Shown here: one piece after another, positions 40,089 through 50,190 of the stretch
Layout of the letters: the number at the start of each line of letters is the position of its first letter
Numbering within the stretch: the first letter of the stretch is position 1
From: Cytophagaceae bacterium
Lineage (GTDB): Bacteria; Bacteroidota; Bacteroidia; Cytophagales; Spirosomataceae
Length of the DNA stretch: 64,000 nt
Assembly: GCA_024642485.1 (NCBI GenBank)
Contig: JAHEAY010000238.1
Coordinates: 1 to 64,000 of the forward strand
Direction: 5' to 3'
Program-made: the position numbers and the translations under genes
The notes under the pieces: model-generated
The model's database searches: none
Told to the model about the DNA's origin: nothing
The model's input: only the letters and a program-made list of their open reading frames with translations

Positions 40089-43000
40089 CTATTTTTTTAA
40101 TTCGATTTGAATATCTTGATAAACACGATCCTTGTCATTTAATACATCCGTGATGCTTAAATGTCTAGATGATAATGCATTTCGGTAATCTACTGGTAAC
40201 ACTTTTTTGAATAAGCTTACAGAAGCATCAAAATTATCCAAGATCGATTTACCTTTCATTGAATTTGTCAATTCAATATGCTTTTCTAGGTACATTCTTA
40301 CGATAGAAATGTCTTCAGGTGTTAAATCCGTAATCTCAACCATTTCTCTATTAACCTTTCCCTCGAAATCATTCTTCTCATCTAAGACATATGCCACACC
40401 GCCTGACATACCTGCACCGAAATTACGACCTGTTGCTCCTAGAATAAGTACAAGACCACCAGTCATATATTCGCAACCATGATCGCCTATACCTTCTACG
40501 ACAACTTTAGCTCCTGAATTCCGAACACAGAAACGTTCTCCAGCCATACCGGCTAAATAAGCTTCCCCTGAAGTTGCTCCATAAAAACTAACATTACCTA
40601 CAATACTATTTTCTGCAGCATTGAACTGCGCTACTTTAGATGGGTAAGCAATAATAGTCGAACCACACATACCTTTTCCAATATAATCGTTCGCATCACC
40701 TTCAATTTCAAGTGTTAAACCTTTAACCGAAAATGCTCCGAAAGATTGACCTGCTGTTCCATTAAACTTCATGTGAATTGTTCCTGCAGGTAAAGCTTTT
40801 TCACCATATTTTTTGGTGATTTCATTGGAAATAATTGTTCCTACCGAACGATTTACGTTGATAATTGAAAGCTCACCATATACAGGTTTCTGTGTATCTA
40901 TGGCTGACTGTGCAAGTTTAATGATTTGCCAATCTAATTGTTCCTCTAAACCATGATCTTGTTCCTCCGACTTTACGACAGCAACACCTTCTTCACGAGC
41001 TGCTGGAGTTAAGATAGGTGATAAATCCACATGCTTAAACTTCCAGTGATTTGATAAGTCGGCCATTTCTAATAAATCAACACGACCCACCATTTCTTCC
41101 AACGTACGGAATCCTAATTCTGCCATAATCTCACGCATATCTTGCGCTAAGAAGTGAAATAGATTCACTACATCTTCTGGTTTACCTGTATACAAGGCAC
41201 GTAATTCTGGATTTTGCGTTGCTACACCAACAGGACAAGTATTTAAATGACATTTACGCATCATAATACAACCCGCAGTAACAAGCGCTGCAGTAGCCAC
41301 TCCAAATTCCTCTGCACCTAACAAGGCAGCAATCGCTATATCTCGCCCCGTTTTAATTTGGCCATCAGTTTGAACAGTTACACGTCCGCGTAATTTATTT
41401 TTAACCAACGTTTGATGCGTCTCAGCCAAACCTAATTCCCAAGGTAATCCTGCATGACGAATCGATGATAAAGGTGATGCTCCTGTACCTCCATCATATC
41501 CAGCAATTAGAATATGATCTGCGTGTGCTTTGGCAACACCTGCAGCGATAGTACCAACACCTGCTTCAGACACCAATTTAACCGAAATACGTGCTGCACG
41601 GTTTGCATTCTTTAAATCAAATATTAATTGAGCTAAATCCTCAATCGAATAAATATCATGGTGTGGAGGTGGTGAAATTAAACCTACTCCTGGAGTAGAA
41701 TGACGCGTTTTTCCAATCCAATCATCTACTTTATGACCTGGTAATTGCCCTCCTTCTCCCGGTTTAGCACCTTGGGCCATTTTAATCTGCAATTCTTTCG
41801 CATTTGTTAGGTAGTTGGCTGTTACTCCAAAACGACCGGATGCTACTTGCTTAATAGCTGAATTCATCGAGTCGCCATTTGCCATTGCTTCAAAACGAAT
41901 AGGATCTTCTCCTCCCTCACCTGTATTGGATTTTCCACCAATACGATTCATTGCAATTGCTAAAGTCGTGTGCGCTTCGTAAGAAATTGACCCAAATGAC
42001 ATTGCACCTGTAGCGAAGCGCTTTAAGATATTTTCAATTGGTTCTACTTCATCAATTGAAATAGATTGTGCCGATTTAAATCGCAATAAGCCACGAAGCG
42101 TAATTGCTTTCTTTGTTTGGTCGTCAATGATTTGAGCATATTTTTTATATACTGAATAATCATTTGCCTTGGTTGCTTGTTGCAATAAGTGAATCGTAGC
42201 TGGATTAAATAAATGCTCCTCTCCTCTTTGCTTCCATTGATAAATACCACCAACTTCTAATTTAGGATATTCAGATTTTAACAACTCATAACCTGCATGA
42301 TGCTTAACTAAAGCTTCTTTGGCAATCGTATCTAAATCAATTCCGTTAATTCGACTGATAGAACCACTGAAGTATAAATCAACTACTTCTTTACCTATTC
42401 CTAGAATTTCGAAAATTTGTGCACCTTGGTAAGATTGTAATGTGGAGATACCCATTTTGGAGAATATCTTCAATAACTCACCATTAACTGCCTTAATGTA
42501 ATTGTATTCTAATTTTTCATAAGAAAGCGATTGGTCCACTAGATTTGTCTCTTTCATGGCACGAATAGTCTCAAACGCCATGTATGGATTTACTGCAGAT
42601 GCTCCATATCCAATTAAAGTTGCAAAATGGTGAGTTTCCCAAACATCGCCTGCTTCTACGATAATACCAACTTTGGCACGCTTTTTTGTACGAATTAAGT
42701 GGTTATGAACCGCTCCCAAAGCTAATAAAGAAGGAATTGGGGCATGGGAAGAATCTACACCGCGATCGGTTAATAAGATAATTGAATAACCATCATCCAC
42801 CGCATCTTCCGCATATTGACAAATACGTTCCAATGCTTTTTTCAAAACACCCGCATCTTCCGAAGCGCGGAATGTCATGTGAATCGATTTCGTTTGGAAG
42901 TTTTCGTGATCAATCCAACGAATTTTTTCAACTTCCTTGTTACGAAGAACTGGTTGTTGAATTTCAATCTGCTTGCAATGATTTGGACTTTCTTCTAATA

Positions 43001-44660
43001 AATTAGATAAGCCTCCAATATCTGTCAACAAGGACATAACCATGCGCTCACGAATTGGATCGATTGGCGGGTTAGTTACTTGCGCAAATAATTGCTTGAA
43101 ATAAGAAGATAAATGTTGGGCTTTATCAGAAAGCACAGCCAAAGGAGTATCAATACCCATAGAACCTAATGCTTCTTTTCCTGTTTCCGCCATTTGCGTC
43201 AAAACAATACGTATATCTTCCGTAGAGAATCCAAAAATTTGCTGACGAGAAATTAATTCGGTTGCTTTTGGCTGACGGTATTCACTTCCTGCTTCAGGTA
43301 AATCCTCTACACGAATTTTATTTTCCCGCAACCATTGCCCGTAAGGTTGCTGTTGGCATATCTTTTCTTTTAATTCCTCATCTGGAATAATACGACCTTG
43401 CTCCATGTCTACAACAAACATCTTGCCTGGTTGTAAACGACCTTTGGAAACAATAGTAGCTGGATCTAAATCCAAAACCCCAGCTTCCGAAGCCATAATA
43501 ACATGATCATCTTCTGTAACCCAATAACGTGATGGACGCAAACCGTTACGGTCAAGCGTAGCACCAATCATTTTGCCATCAGTAAATGAAATACTTGCAG
43601 GACCATCCCAAGGTTCCATCATGGCTGCATGATATTCATAGAAATCACGCTTATAATCTGCCATGCTATCATTTCCATCCCAAGCTTCAGGAATAAGCAT
43701 CATCATCACATGTGGAAGCGAACGGCCACTCAAGTATAATAACTCAATGGCGTTATCTAAAATTGCTGAATCTGATTGTCCTAAACTACAAACTGGCAAA
43801 ATCATATCAAGCTCTTCTTGCGAAAAGAACTTGCTAGAAAACAATGCTGACTGCGCTTGCATCCAAGATGAATTACCTTTTACCGTATTAATTTCACCAT
43901 TGTGTGCTATGAAACGGAATGGTTGGGCCAATTTCCATTCAGGAAATGTATTCGTTGAGAAACGCGAGTGAACAATGGCTAATGCCGATGTAAAATTTTC
44001 TTCATGTAAATCCTTGAAATAACCAGGAACCTGCATGGTAGTCAACATCCCTTTGTAGATAATTGTTCTACAAGAAAGCGATGTGAAATAGAATTTATTC
44101 TCTAATGCAGGAATAGTTTCATTCAATAAGCGGGTAACGTATTGTCTAAAAACATACAATTTACGCTCAAAATCTATTTCTGTTGCACAAGTTTCTGGGC
44201 GCTCTATAAACAACTGCTGAATAGATGGCTCCGCTTTCCCTGAATCAGCACCTTGAATATCTCCATTGTCAACAGGTACAATTCGGTAACCGATTAATCG
44301 TAAGCCTAACTTTTTCGCTTTACGCTCAATAACTTCTTTACATTCTTTAATTAAACCTTCGTTGTTAGGAAAGAAAATCATTCCTACACCATATTGACCA
44401 GGTGCTGGAAGTGAAAAACCTAACTTACGAGATTCCTCCAAAAGAAATTCATGCGGGATTTGAAGTAATACCCCTGCTCCATCACCAGAATTAGGGTCAC
44501 AGCCACAAGCGCCACGGTGGTCCATGCGAATTAACATCGTAATCGAATCTTGAACTATTCGATGGGATTTAATCCCCTTCAAACTCGCTACAAAACCAAT
44601 ACCACATGCATCGTGTTCAAATTCTTTTCTGTAAAGACCCTCGCCGGCAATGTTATTCAT
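40089..44660 (-). CDS. gltB: Glutamate synthase large subunit
   Basis: HDACGIGFVASLKG amidotransferase Cys; MRKCHLNTCPVGVATQ Fe-S region; 1523 aa; followed by gltD. Confidence 0.96.
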   Translation of the reverse strand: MNNIAGEGLYRKEFEHDACGIGFVASLKGIKSHRIVQDSITMLIRMDHRGACGCDPNSGDGAGVLLQIPHEFLLEESRKLGFSLPAPGQYGVGMIFFPNNEGLIKECKEVIERKAKKLGLRLIGYRIVPVDNGDIQGADSGKAEPSIQQLFIERPETCATEIDFERKLYVFRQYVTRLLNETIPALENKFYFTSLSCRTIIYKGMLTTMQVPGYFKDLHEENFTSALAIVHSRFSTNTFPEWKLAQPFRFIAHNGEINTVKGNSSWMQAQSALFSSKFFSQEELDMILPVCSLGQSDSAILDNAIELLYLSGRSLPHVMMMLIPEAWDGNDSMADYKRDFYEYHAAMMEPWDGPASISFTDGKMIGATLDRNGLRPSRYWVTEDDHVIMASEAGVLDLDPATIVSKGRLQPGKMFVVDMEQGRIIPDEELKEKICQQQPYGQWLRENKIRVEDLPEAGSEYRQPKATELISRQQIFGFSTEDIRIVLTQMAETGKEALGSMGIDTPLAVLSDKAQHLSSYFKQLFAQVTNPPIDPIRERMVMSLLTDIGGLSNLLEESPNHCKQIEIQQPVLRNKEVEKIRWIDHENFQTKSIHMTFRASEDAGVLKKALERICQYAEDAVDDGYSIILLTDRGVDSSHAPIPSLLALGAVHNHLIRTKKRAKVGIIVEAGDVWETHHFATLIGYGASAVNPYMAFETIRAMKETNLVDQSLSYEKLEYNYIKAVNGELLKIFSKMGISTLQSYQGAQIFEILGIGKEVVDLYFSGSISRINGIDLDTIAKEALVKHHAGYELLKSEYPKLEVGGIYQWKQRGEEHLFNPATIHLLQQATKANDYSVYKKYAQIIDDQTKKAITLRGLLRFKSAQSISIDEVEPIENILKRFATGAMSFGSISYEAHTTLAIAMNRIGGKSNTGEGGEDPIRFEAMANGDSMNSAIKQVASGRFGVTANYLTNAKELQIKMAQGAKPGEGGQLPGHKVDDWIGKTRHSTPGVGLISPPPHHDIYSIEDLAQLIFDLKNANRAARISVKLVSEAGVGTIAAGVAKAHADHILIAGYDGGTGASPLSSIRHAGLPWELGLAETHQTLVKNKLRGRVTVQTDGQIKTGRDIAIAALLGAEEFGVATAALVTAGCIMMRKCHLNTCPVGVATQNPELRALYTGKPEDVVNLFHFLAQDMREIMAELGFRTLEEMVGRVDLLEMADLSNHWKFKHVDLSPILTPAAREEGVAVVKSEEQDHGLEEQLDWQIIKLAQSAIDTQKPVYGELSIINVNRSVGTIISNEITKKYGEKALPAGTIHMKFNGTAGQSFGAFSVKGLTLEIEGDANDYIGKGMCGSTIIAYPSKVAQFNAAENSIVGNVSFYGATSGEAYLAGMAGERFCVRNSGAKVVVEGIGDHGCEYMTGGLVLILGATGRNFGAGMSGGVAYVLDEKNDFEGKVNREMVEITDLTPEDISIVRMYLEKHIELTNSMKGKSILDNFDASVSLFKKVLPVDYRNALSSRHLSITDVLNDKDRVYQDIQIELKK

Positions 44661-44866
44661 AATATTATATAATTATTCTAACAAAAAAATAAAATAAATG
44701 TAATTGAGAATTATCTTAATCTAAGTGAATATTCAATAGAATAAGCACATATTTCAAATTTAACTAAAAATATATTTGGCTAAAATCAATTATGACAAAA
44801 TAATCTATCGATTCGCCAAATATCACTATTGCGATATAGTTATTCTAAAAATAATCCTATTTGATT

Positions 44867-45301
44867 TTAGTAATCCTCGCCTAAATCACTACCATCAATC
44901 CCGTATTCATCAGTATTAACGTCTGATTCATCTTCAAAATCATTCTCTAAATCATTTAAATAGATTGCATCCACTCCTTCCTGGATTGAATTCATGATAG
45001 TTAAATTGTCAATTTTAGCTTGATCTAATCGATCTACGACTTCGTCTACTTTGCAAACAATGACAAACAAACCTAATTCATTTGTGCAAATTTTAGTTGC
45101 TTTTCGAATGGCTGATACCCCAAATCCATCTAAGTTTTGAACCTTAGCAATATTGAGAATCATATTGGTGTAATCCTTTTTAAATAACAAGCGAACGGCT
45201 AATTCTAATTCCTCATAATTTTCTTGCACTAAATCTGTTCCTAACCAGTCAATTAGTGCATAACTTTCATTCTGTTCTAGTTGGTAAATCTTTGTTGACA
45301 T
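44867..45301 (-). CDS. STAS-domain protein with acidic C-terminal tail
   Basis: MSTKIYQLEQNESYALIDW...MILNIAKVQNLDGFGVSAIRKATKICTNELGLFVIVCKVDEVVDRL; ORF-track start upstream is in purC and unlikely. Confidence 0.72.
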   Translation of the reverse strand: MSTKIYQLEQNESYALIDWLGTDLVQENYEELELAVRLLFKKDYTNMILNIAKVQNLDGFGVSAIRKATKICTNELGLFVIVCKVDEVVDRLDQAKIDNLTIMNSIQEGVDAIYLNDLENDFEDESDVNTDEYGIDGSDLGEDY

Positions 45302-45302
45302 A

Positions 45303-46229
45303 TTAAATAAAAGATGAAATTTGAGAATAAATATCTTGTACGTAATTAGGCGACAATGTCTCCTTAATGAATTTATTGCCAGTAATTTCTTCGTAAAGCA
45401 ATATATAGCGTTCTGAAATTTGAGCAACAAATTCATCGCTAATTACCGGCATTACTTGACCGTCTTTGCCCTGAAAATTATTAGCGATTAGCCATTCCCT
45501 AACGAATTCCTTTGATAATTGTTTTTGTGCCTCTCCTGCCTCAAATAAAGCTTGATAGGGTTCCTTGTAAAAATACCGAGAGGAATCAGGTGTATGAATT
45601 TCATCCATCAACATAATTTTCCCATCATAAAAACCAAATTCATATTTGGTATCTACAAGTATCAAATTTTTATCATTAGCCATTTGTTGGCCCCGTGCAA
45701 ATAATGCGTATGTTTTCTCCTCCAATTCGGCCATTACACTTGGACTAACAATTCCTTGATTCAAAATTTCTTTGATTGAAATATCTTCATCATGTCCTTC
45801 ACTTGCTTTCGTAGTGGGTGTAATAATAGGATTTGGCAATTTTTGATTTTCCTTTAATCCCTCTGGTAATTTAACACCACATACTTCGCGTTTCCCTGAT
45901 TTATATTCACGCCACAAATGCCCTACTAAATATCCACGAACAACCATTTCAATTGGAATAGGTTGGCAAGCTAACCCAAACGCAGCATTAGGAGCTGGCG
46001 AGCTTAAAAGCCAATTAGGAACAATGTTTGAAGTAGCTTTAAGAAAGTGAGCTGCAATTTGATTTAATACTTGACCTTTATAAGGGATTTCGCGAGGAAG
46101 CACCACATCAAATGCTGAAATTCGATTCGAAGTGATCATTAATAGATACTTTCCAAAGGAATATACATCTCTAACTTTGCCTTGATAAAATGATTGTTGG
46201 CCAGGAAATACCAATGGTGTATTCGACAT
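45303..46229 (-). CDS. purC: Phosphoribosylaminoimidazolesuccinocarboxamide synthase
   Basis: FYQGKVRDVYSFGKYLLMITSNRISAFDVVLP; SEGHDEDIS; ILVDTKYEFGFYDGKIMLMDEIHTPDSSRYF. Confidence 0.95.
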   Translation of the reverse strand: MSNTPLVFPGQQSFYQGKVRDVYSFGKYLLMITSNRISAFDVVLPREIPYKGQVLNQIAAHFLKATSNIVPNWLLSSPAPNAAFGLACQPIPIEMVVRGYLVGHLWREYKSGKREVCGVKLPEGLKENQKLPNPIITPTTKASEGHDEDISIKEILNQGIVSPSVMAELEEKTYALFARGQQMANDKNLILVDTKYEFGFYDGKIMLMDEIHTPDSSRYFYKEPYQALFEAGEAQKQLSKEFVREWLIANNFQGKDGQVMPVISDEFVAQISERYILLYEEITGNKFIKETLSPNYVQDIYSQISSFI

Positions 46230-46239
46230 AATAATTAAA

Positions 46240-46761
46240 TTAAAATAATGTTTTTTCTTTACGCTTCATTAAATCAAGTAAGTTCATAGCTTCATTTAAT
46301 CGCATATTTTTGAATGATGTTTGTTGCTTTAAAAGTGGATTCATTTGATTCTTTAATGGCGCATGAACCGACAAAATTTCAAACAATTTAATTAGTGAAT
46401 CCGACGCAACAGGTTGGTTCACAATAATTGATTTACAAAAAGCCATTGAGGCATTATAATCTTTGTTTTTAAATAAGCTCAGCGAGTTTATTACATAATC
46501 GTTAAGCGTTCTTGGATTGTCATAATTATCAGCGCGTCTCATCCGAACTTTTAAAGCTAGATTACGACGCATACGTGTTAAATCATTATTCGTAAATACA
46601 CTTTTTTCTTCGAGCTTGGTAATCAACTGGTAAGCATTACGAAAGTCTCTATGAGACACCAAATCATTTATTTGTTGAATTTGTTGGTTGTAGCTGTAAT
46701 TGCTTTCAGCATAAAATGACTGAAAAATTAAAATTAGTATGTAAAATAAGGATGAAAACAC
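46240..46761 (-). CDS. Hypothetical secreted/periplasmic helical protein
   Basis: 173 aa with N-terminal signal-like segment FSSLFYILILIFQSFYAES; helical TPR-like pattern. Confidence 0.6.
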   Translation of the reverse strand: MFSSLFYILILIFQSFYAESNYSYNQQIQQINDLVSHRDFRNAYQLITKLEEKSVFTNNDLTRMRRNLALKVRMRRADNYDNPRTLNDYVINSLSLFKNKDYNASMAFCKSIIVNQPVASDSLIKLFEILSVHAPLKNQMNPLLKQQTSFKNMRLNEAMNLLDLMKRKEKTLF

Positions 46762-46763
46762 AA

Positions 46764-47453
46764 CTATATTTTAAGAATTCGATACTTGATACCAATATCA
46801 AGACTAAGCAAGCATAAAATCAAAATTAATAAATATTGCAGCAAAAATGGTGATACAAAGGTATTTTCATCATTTAAAAAATTAAAAATGCTAAAGTCTT
46901 CTTGGTTTTTATCACTTATGTGCCATCGATTATTGCTAAACTCATATAGTTCGATTCGCTTTGATTGTTGGAAACTTCCAACAAATGGCCCCTGAACACG
47001 AAGCAAAGAATGCTGAAAAGGCCGTTCTATATGAATTAAATGAACGAATGTGTTTTCAGAAGTTGGTGGAACATATTGATAAAACGACTTATCTACTTCA
47101 TTGTAAAGGCGTAATTCAAATTTAGTAAACAGATTCGTTGCCAACTTTGTGCTAATGTTGGTTTCATCATCCTCAGTCAGTTTGAAATTTCGTGTATTAT
47201 TCGTTCTGATTACAAAAACTGCATGTAGGTGCTGCTTATTCTTATTCGAATTAAATCGCAAAAAAGCCTTGGCCGAAACAATAAATAATACAACGATAAG
47301 CGCTCTTATCAATATTTTAATGATCAGGATTGCGGAAATACCAAATTGATTTTTTGCTATACGTTTATAACGAACATATTGAATAATGATACTAATTAAA
47401 AAAATAGCCGATAAAAGGTAGGGAGAATTGGTAAAAATCATTCGTATCGCCAA
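46764..47453 (-). CDS. Hypothetical membrane protein with BatA/BatB-like topology
   Basis: 229 aa; two N-terminal TMs, soluble middle, one C-terminal TM ending KYRILKI. Confidence 0.6.
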   Translation of the reverse strand: MAIRMIFTNSPYLLSAIFLISIIIQYVRYKRIAKNQFGISAILIIKILIRALIVVLFIVSAKAFLRFNSNKNKQHLHAVFVIRTNNTRNFKLTEDDETNISTKLATNLFTKFELRLYNEVDKSFYQYVPPTSENTFVHLIHIERPFQHSLLRVQGPFVGSFQQSKRIELYEFSNNRWHISDKNQEDFSIFNFLNDENTFVSPFLLQYLLILILCLLSLDIGIKYRILKI

Positions 47454-47501
47454 GTAACTATCAAAAGTAAATTACTATTTTTACATTTCTATTACATTTA
47501 G

Positions 47502-48713
47502 ATGGATATATACAAAAGTTCTCGTTTGGATAATCTCAAATATGAGATTAGAGGTCCGGTTTATGAAAAAGCTATTGCGCTTCAAAATCAGGGTTACAAA
47601 ATCACGTCATTAAATATTGGTAATCCTGCCGCATTTGGATTTGAAACTCCAGATGAAATTGTACATGATATCATTGTGAATATACGACAAGCGCAGGGTT
47701 ATGTAGATTCACGCGGTTTGTTTGCTGCCCGAAAAGCTGTGATGCATTACTACCAAAACCAAGGTGTTAAGAATATCATGATTGAAGATATTTACATTGG
47801 TAATGGTGTCAGTGAACTGATTTCCTTAGTGTTAACCGCTTTATTAAATACGGATGACGAAGTACTTATCCCCTCTCCTGACTATCCTTTGTGGACTACA
47901 GTTGTAGGCCTCGCAGGAGGAAAAGCAGTTCACTATAAATGTGATGAAGATGCTGATTGGAATCCTAGCATAGAGGATATAGAATCCAAAATTACTTCGA
48001 AAACAAAAGCTTTAGTTATTATCAATCCAAATAATCCGACTGGTGCGGTTTATACGAAGCAAACAATTGATAACATTGTAAAATTAGCTGAGAAGCACAA
48101 ATTATTGCTATTTGCTGATGAAATCTATGATAAAATTTTGTTTGATGGGGTTACGCATCATTCGGCAGCAGGATTGAGTGAAGAGATTTTAATCTGTACG
48201 ATGGGTGGACTATCTAAAAACTACCGTGCAGCAGGATTTCGTGGCGGATGGATGATTCTTACTGGTGCTAAACATAAAGCGAAGAGCTATATTGAAGGAT
48301 TAAATTTTCTTTTTAGCACACGTTTGTGTGCTAATGTTATTACGCAGGTAGGAATTCAAACAGCCTTAGGAGGATATCAATCAATTAATGACCTTGTATT
48401 ACCTTCTGGCCGTTTGGCACGTCAAATGAATTTGGCGACTGAAAAATTAAATGAAATCAAAGGTGTAAGTTGCGTTAAACCAAAAGGAGCTTTATATCTT
48501 TTTCCTAAATTTGATCTTAGCCAGTTCGACTTTGAAGATGACAACCATTTCGTTATGTCATTATTGGAAGAACAAAAAATACTCGTCGTAGGTGGACAAG
48601 GATTTAACTACAAAGAAAAAGATCATTTTAGAATTGTGTTCTTACCACATGTAGAACAACTTACTGTAGCCTTAGATAAAATAGCCTTGCATTTTGATAA
48701 TCATCGTCTATGA
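47502..48713 (+). CDS. Pyridoxal phosphate-dependent aminotransferase (class I/II)
   Basis: LNIGNPAAFGFETPDEI; VLIPSPDYPLWTTVV; NPNNPTGAVY; GGLSKNYRAAGFRGGWM. Confidence 0.93.
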   Translation: MDIYKSSRLDNLKYEIRGPVYEKAIALQNQGYKITSLNIGNPAAFGFETPDEIVHDIIVNIRQAQGYVDSRGLFAARKAVMHYYQNQGVKNIMIEDIYIGNGVSELISLVLTALLNTDDEVLIPSPDYPLWTTVVGLAGGKAVHYKCDEDADWNPSIEDIESKITSKTKALVIINPNNPTGAVYTKQTIDNIVKLAEKHKLLLFADEIYDKILFDGVTHHSAAGLSEEILICTMGGLSKNYRAAGFRGGWMILTGAKHKAKSYIEGLNFLFSTRLCANVITQVGIQTALGGYQSINDLVLPSGRLARQMNLATEKLNEIKGVSCVKPKGALYLFPKFDLSQFDFEDDNHFVMSLLEEQKILVVGGQGFNYKEKDHFRIVFLPHVEQLTVALDKIALHFDNHRL

Positions 48714-49447
48714 TATTCCAACAGTTTTCAAAGAGGCAGAAGTTATTTATATTCCTTTTTGGGATATTTCTAACGAATGCAATCATTGCCGAAATTATTG
48801 GAGTTAAAATAGTAAGTATTGAGAAAAGTTTAGGCTTTAACCCGCTGCATCTTCCTACATCTTGGGGAACATTCTGGGATTTAAATCAAACTGCAGGCGC
48901 CTTAAATTGGCCTATTGTTTTTATTGTTTCTGATATAATCAATGATTATTTCGGCAAAAAAGGCGTTCGTTTTATTTCCTTTACAACTGCTGGTTTTATA
49001 GCCTATTCATTTATAATTATTTACTTAGCAACATTATTAGTTCCCGCGGATTTTTGGTTAGATACAAATCGAGGAAATTCTAATTTCAATATAAACGAAG
49101 CGTTTAGTAGAATATTTAGACAAGGTCTAGGAATCATCACAGGTTCATTGCTTGCTTTTTTAGTTAGCCAAATTGTAGATGCATTGATCTTCGAAAGAAT
49201 TAAAGCCAAAACTGGATCTAAGATGATATGGCTGAGGGCAACTGGCTCAACATTAATTTCTCAATTAATAGACAGCTTTTTAGTTATAGGGGTAGCTTTT
49301 TACCTATTCGGAAACTGGACTATAGGACAATGGTTTAATGTATCCTTGAATAACTACCTATACAAGTTCTTTATAGCCATTTTATTCACACCCTTGCTGT
49401 ACATTGCCCACCATTACATCGAACAATATTTAAAAGAAGAAAACTAA
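48710..49447 (+). CDS. Queuosine precursor transporter (YhhQ/VUT family)
   Basis: NWPIVFIVSDIINDYFGKKGVRFISF; multi-TM; DALIFERIKAKTGSKMIWLRATGSTLISQLIDS. Confidence 0.9.
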   Translation: MIFQQFSKRQKLFIFLFGIFLTNAIIAEIIGVKIVSIEKSLGFNPLHLPTSWGTFWDLNQTAGALNWPIVFIVSDIINDYFGKKGVRFISFTTAGFIAYSFIIIYLATLLVPADFWLDTNRGNSNFNINEAFSRIFRQGLGIITGSLLAFLVSQIVDALIFERIKAKTGSKMIWLRATGSTLISQLIDSFLVIGVAFYLFGNWTIGQWFNVSLNNYLYKFFIAILFTPLLYIAHHYIEQYLKEEN

Positions 49448-50181
49448 TTTCTTCTAAGATTGTCCAAAAATATCGCTGTAGAGATACCCACATTTAACGA
49501 TTCGGCTGAACCATAACGAGGAATTGTAACTTTTTTATTAATGTATCCAATATTCTCTGGCCGTATACCATTGGATTCATTTCCGAAGAGTAAGAAACAA
49601 GTTTCAGGAAATCGAATTGCATGAATATCTTCCCCATTTAATAATGCACCATATACAGGAACATCATTATTGGCTTTAAATAAATCTTGTAAGTCAATAT
49701 ATTTAAACTGTATCCGACTAAATGAACCCATAGACGCTGCAATTACTTTCGGATTGAAAAAATCAGTGCAATCTTTCGACAAAGCAATTTGTTTAATCCC
49801 GTACCAATCGCATATACGTATAATCGTTCCTAAATTGCCTGGATCTCTAATTCCATCCAAAACAACAGTGATGTCGTTTTGATATGCTAATTGGAAGTTA
49901 AATTGTTGCATCGATACAACAGCAAATCCAAAGGAATTGCTAACTAGTGTAGACAATTTATGCAGCAAAGCCTCATCCTCGATATAAAGCTCTATATGCT
50001 TAAATTCCGTAGCATATTGCGTCGCAAATTCATCTGAAGTAACGACAAATTCAATTTGAATATTTGAATGAATTAATTCTAATACTGCCTTCTCTCCTTC
50101 CACTAAAAATAATTGATTATCTATCCTTCCTTTTTTAGAATGTAGGGAATTAATTAACTTTATTTGTCTATTCGTTAGCAT
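49444..50181 (-). CDS. TrmH/SpoU-family RNA methyltransferase
   Basis: LDGIRDPGNLGTIIRICDWYGI; LFGNESNGI; IPRYGSAESLNVGISTAIFLDNLRR. Confidence 0.94.
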   Translation of the reverse strand: MLTNRQIKLINSLHSKKGRIDNQLFLVEGEKAVLELIHSNIQIEFVVTSDEFATQYATEFKHIELYIEDEALLHKLSTLVSNSFGFAVVSMQQFNFQLAYQNDITVVLDGIRDPGNLGTIIRICDWYGIKQIALSKDCTDFFNPKVIAASMGSFSRIQFKYIDLQDLFKANNDVPVYGALLNGEDIHAIRFPETCFLLFGNESNGIRPENIGYINKKVTIPRYGSAESLNVGISTAIFLDNLRRN

Positions 50182-50190
50182 CAAGAAATT

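Noticed and set aside
43663-43971. 102-aa plus-strand ORF antisense to gltB
   Set aside because: Inside gltB; no recognisable features
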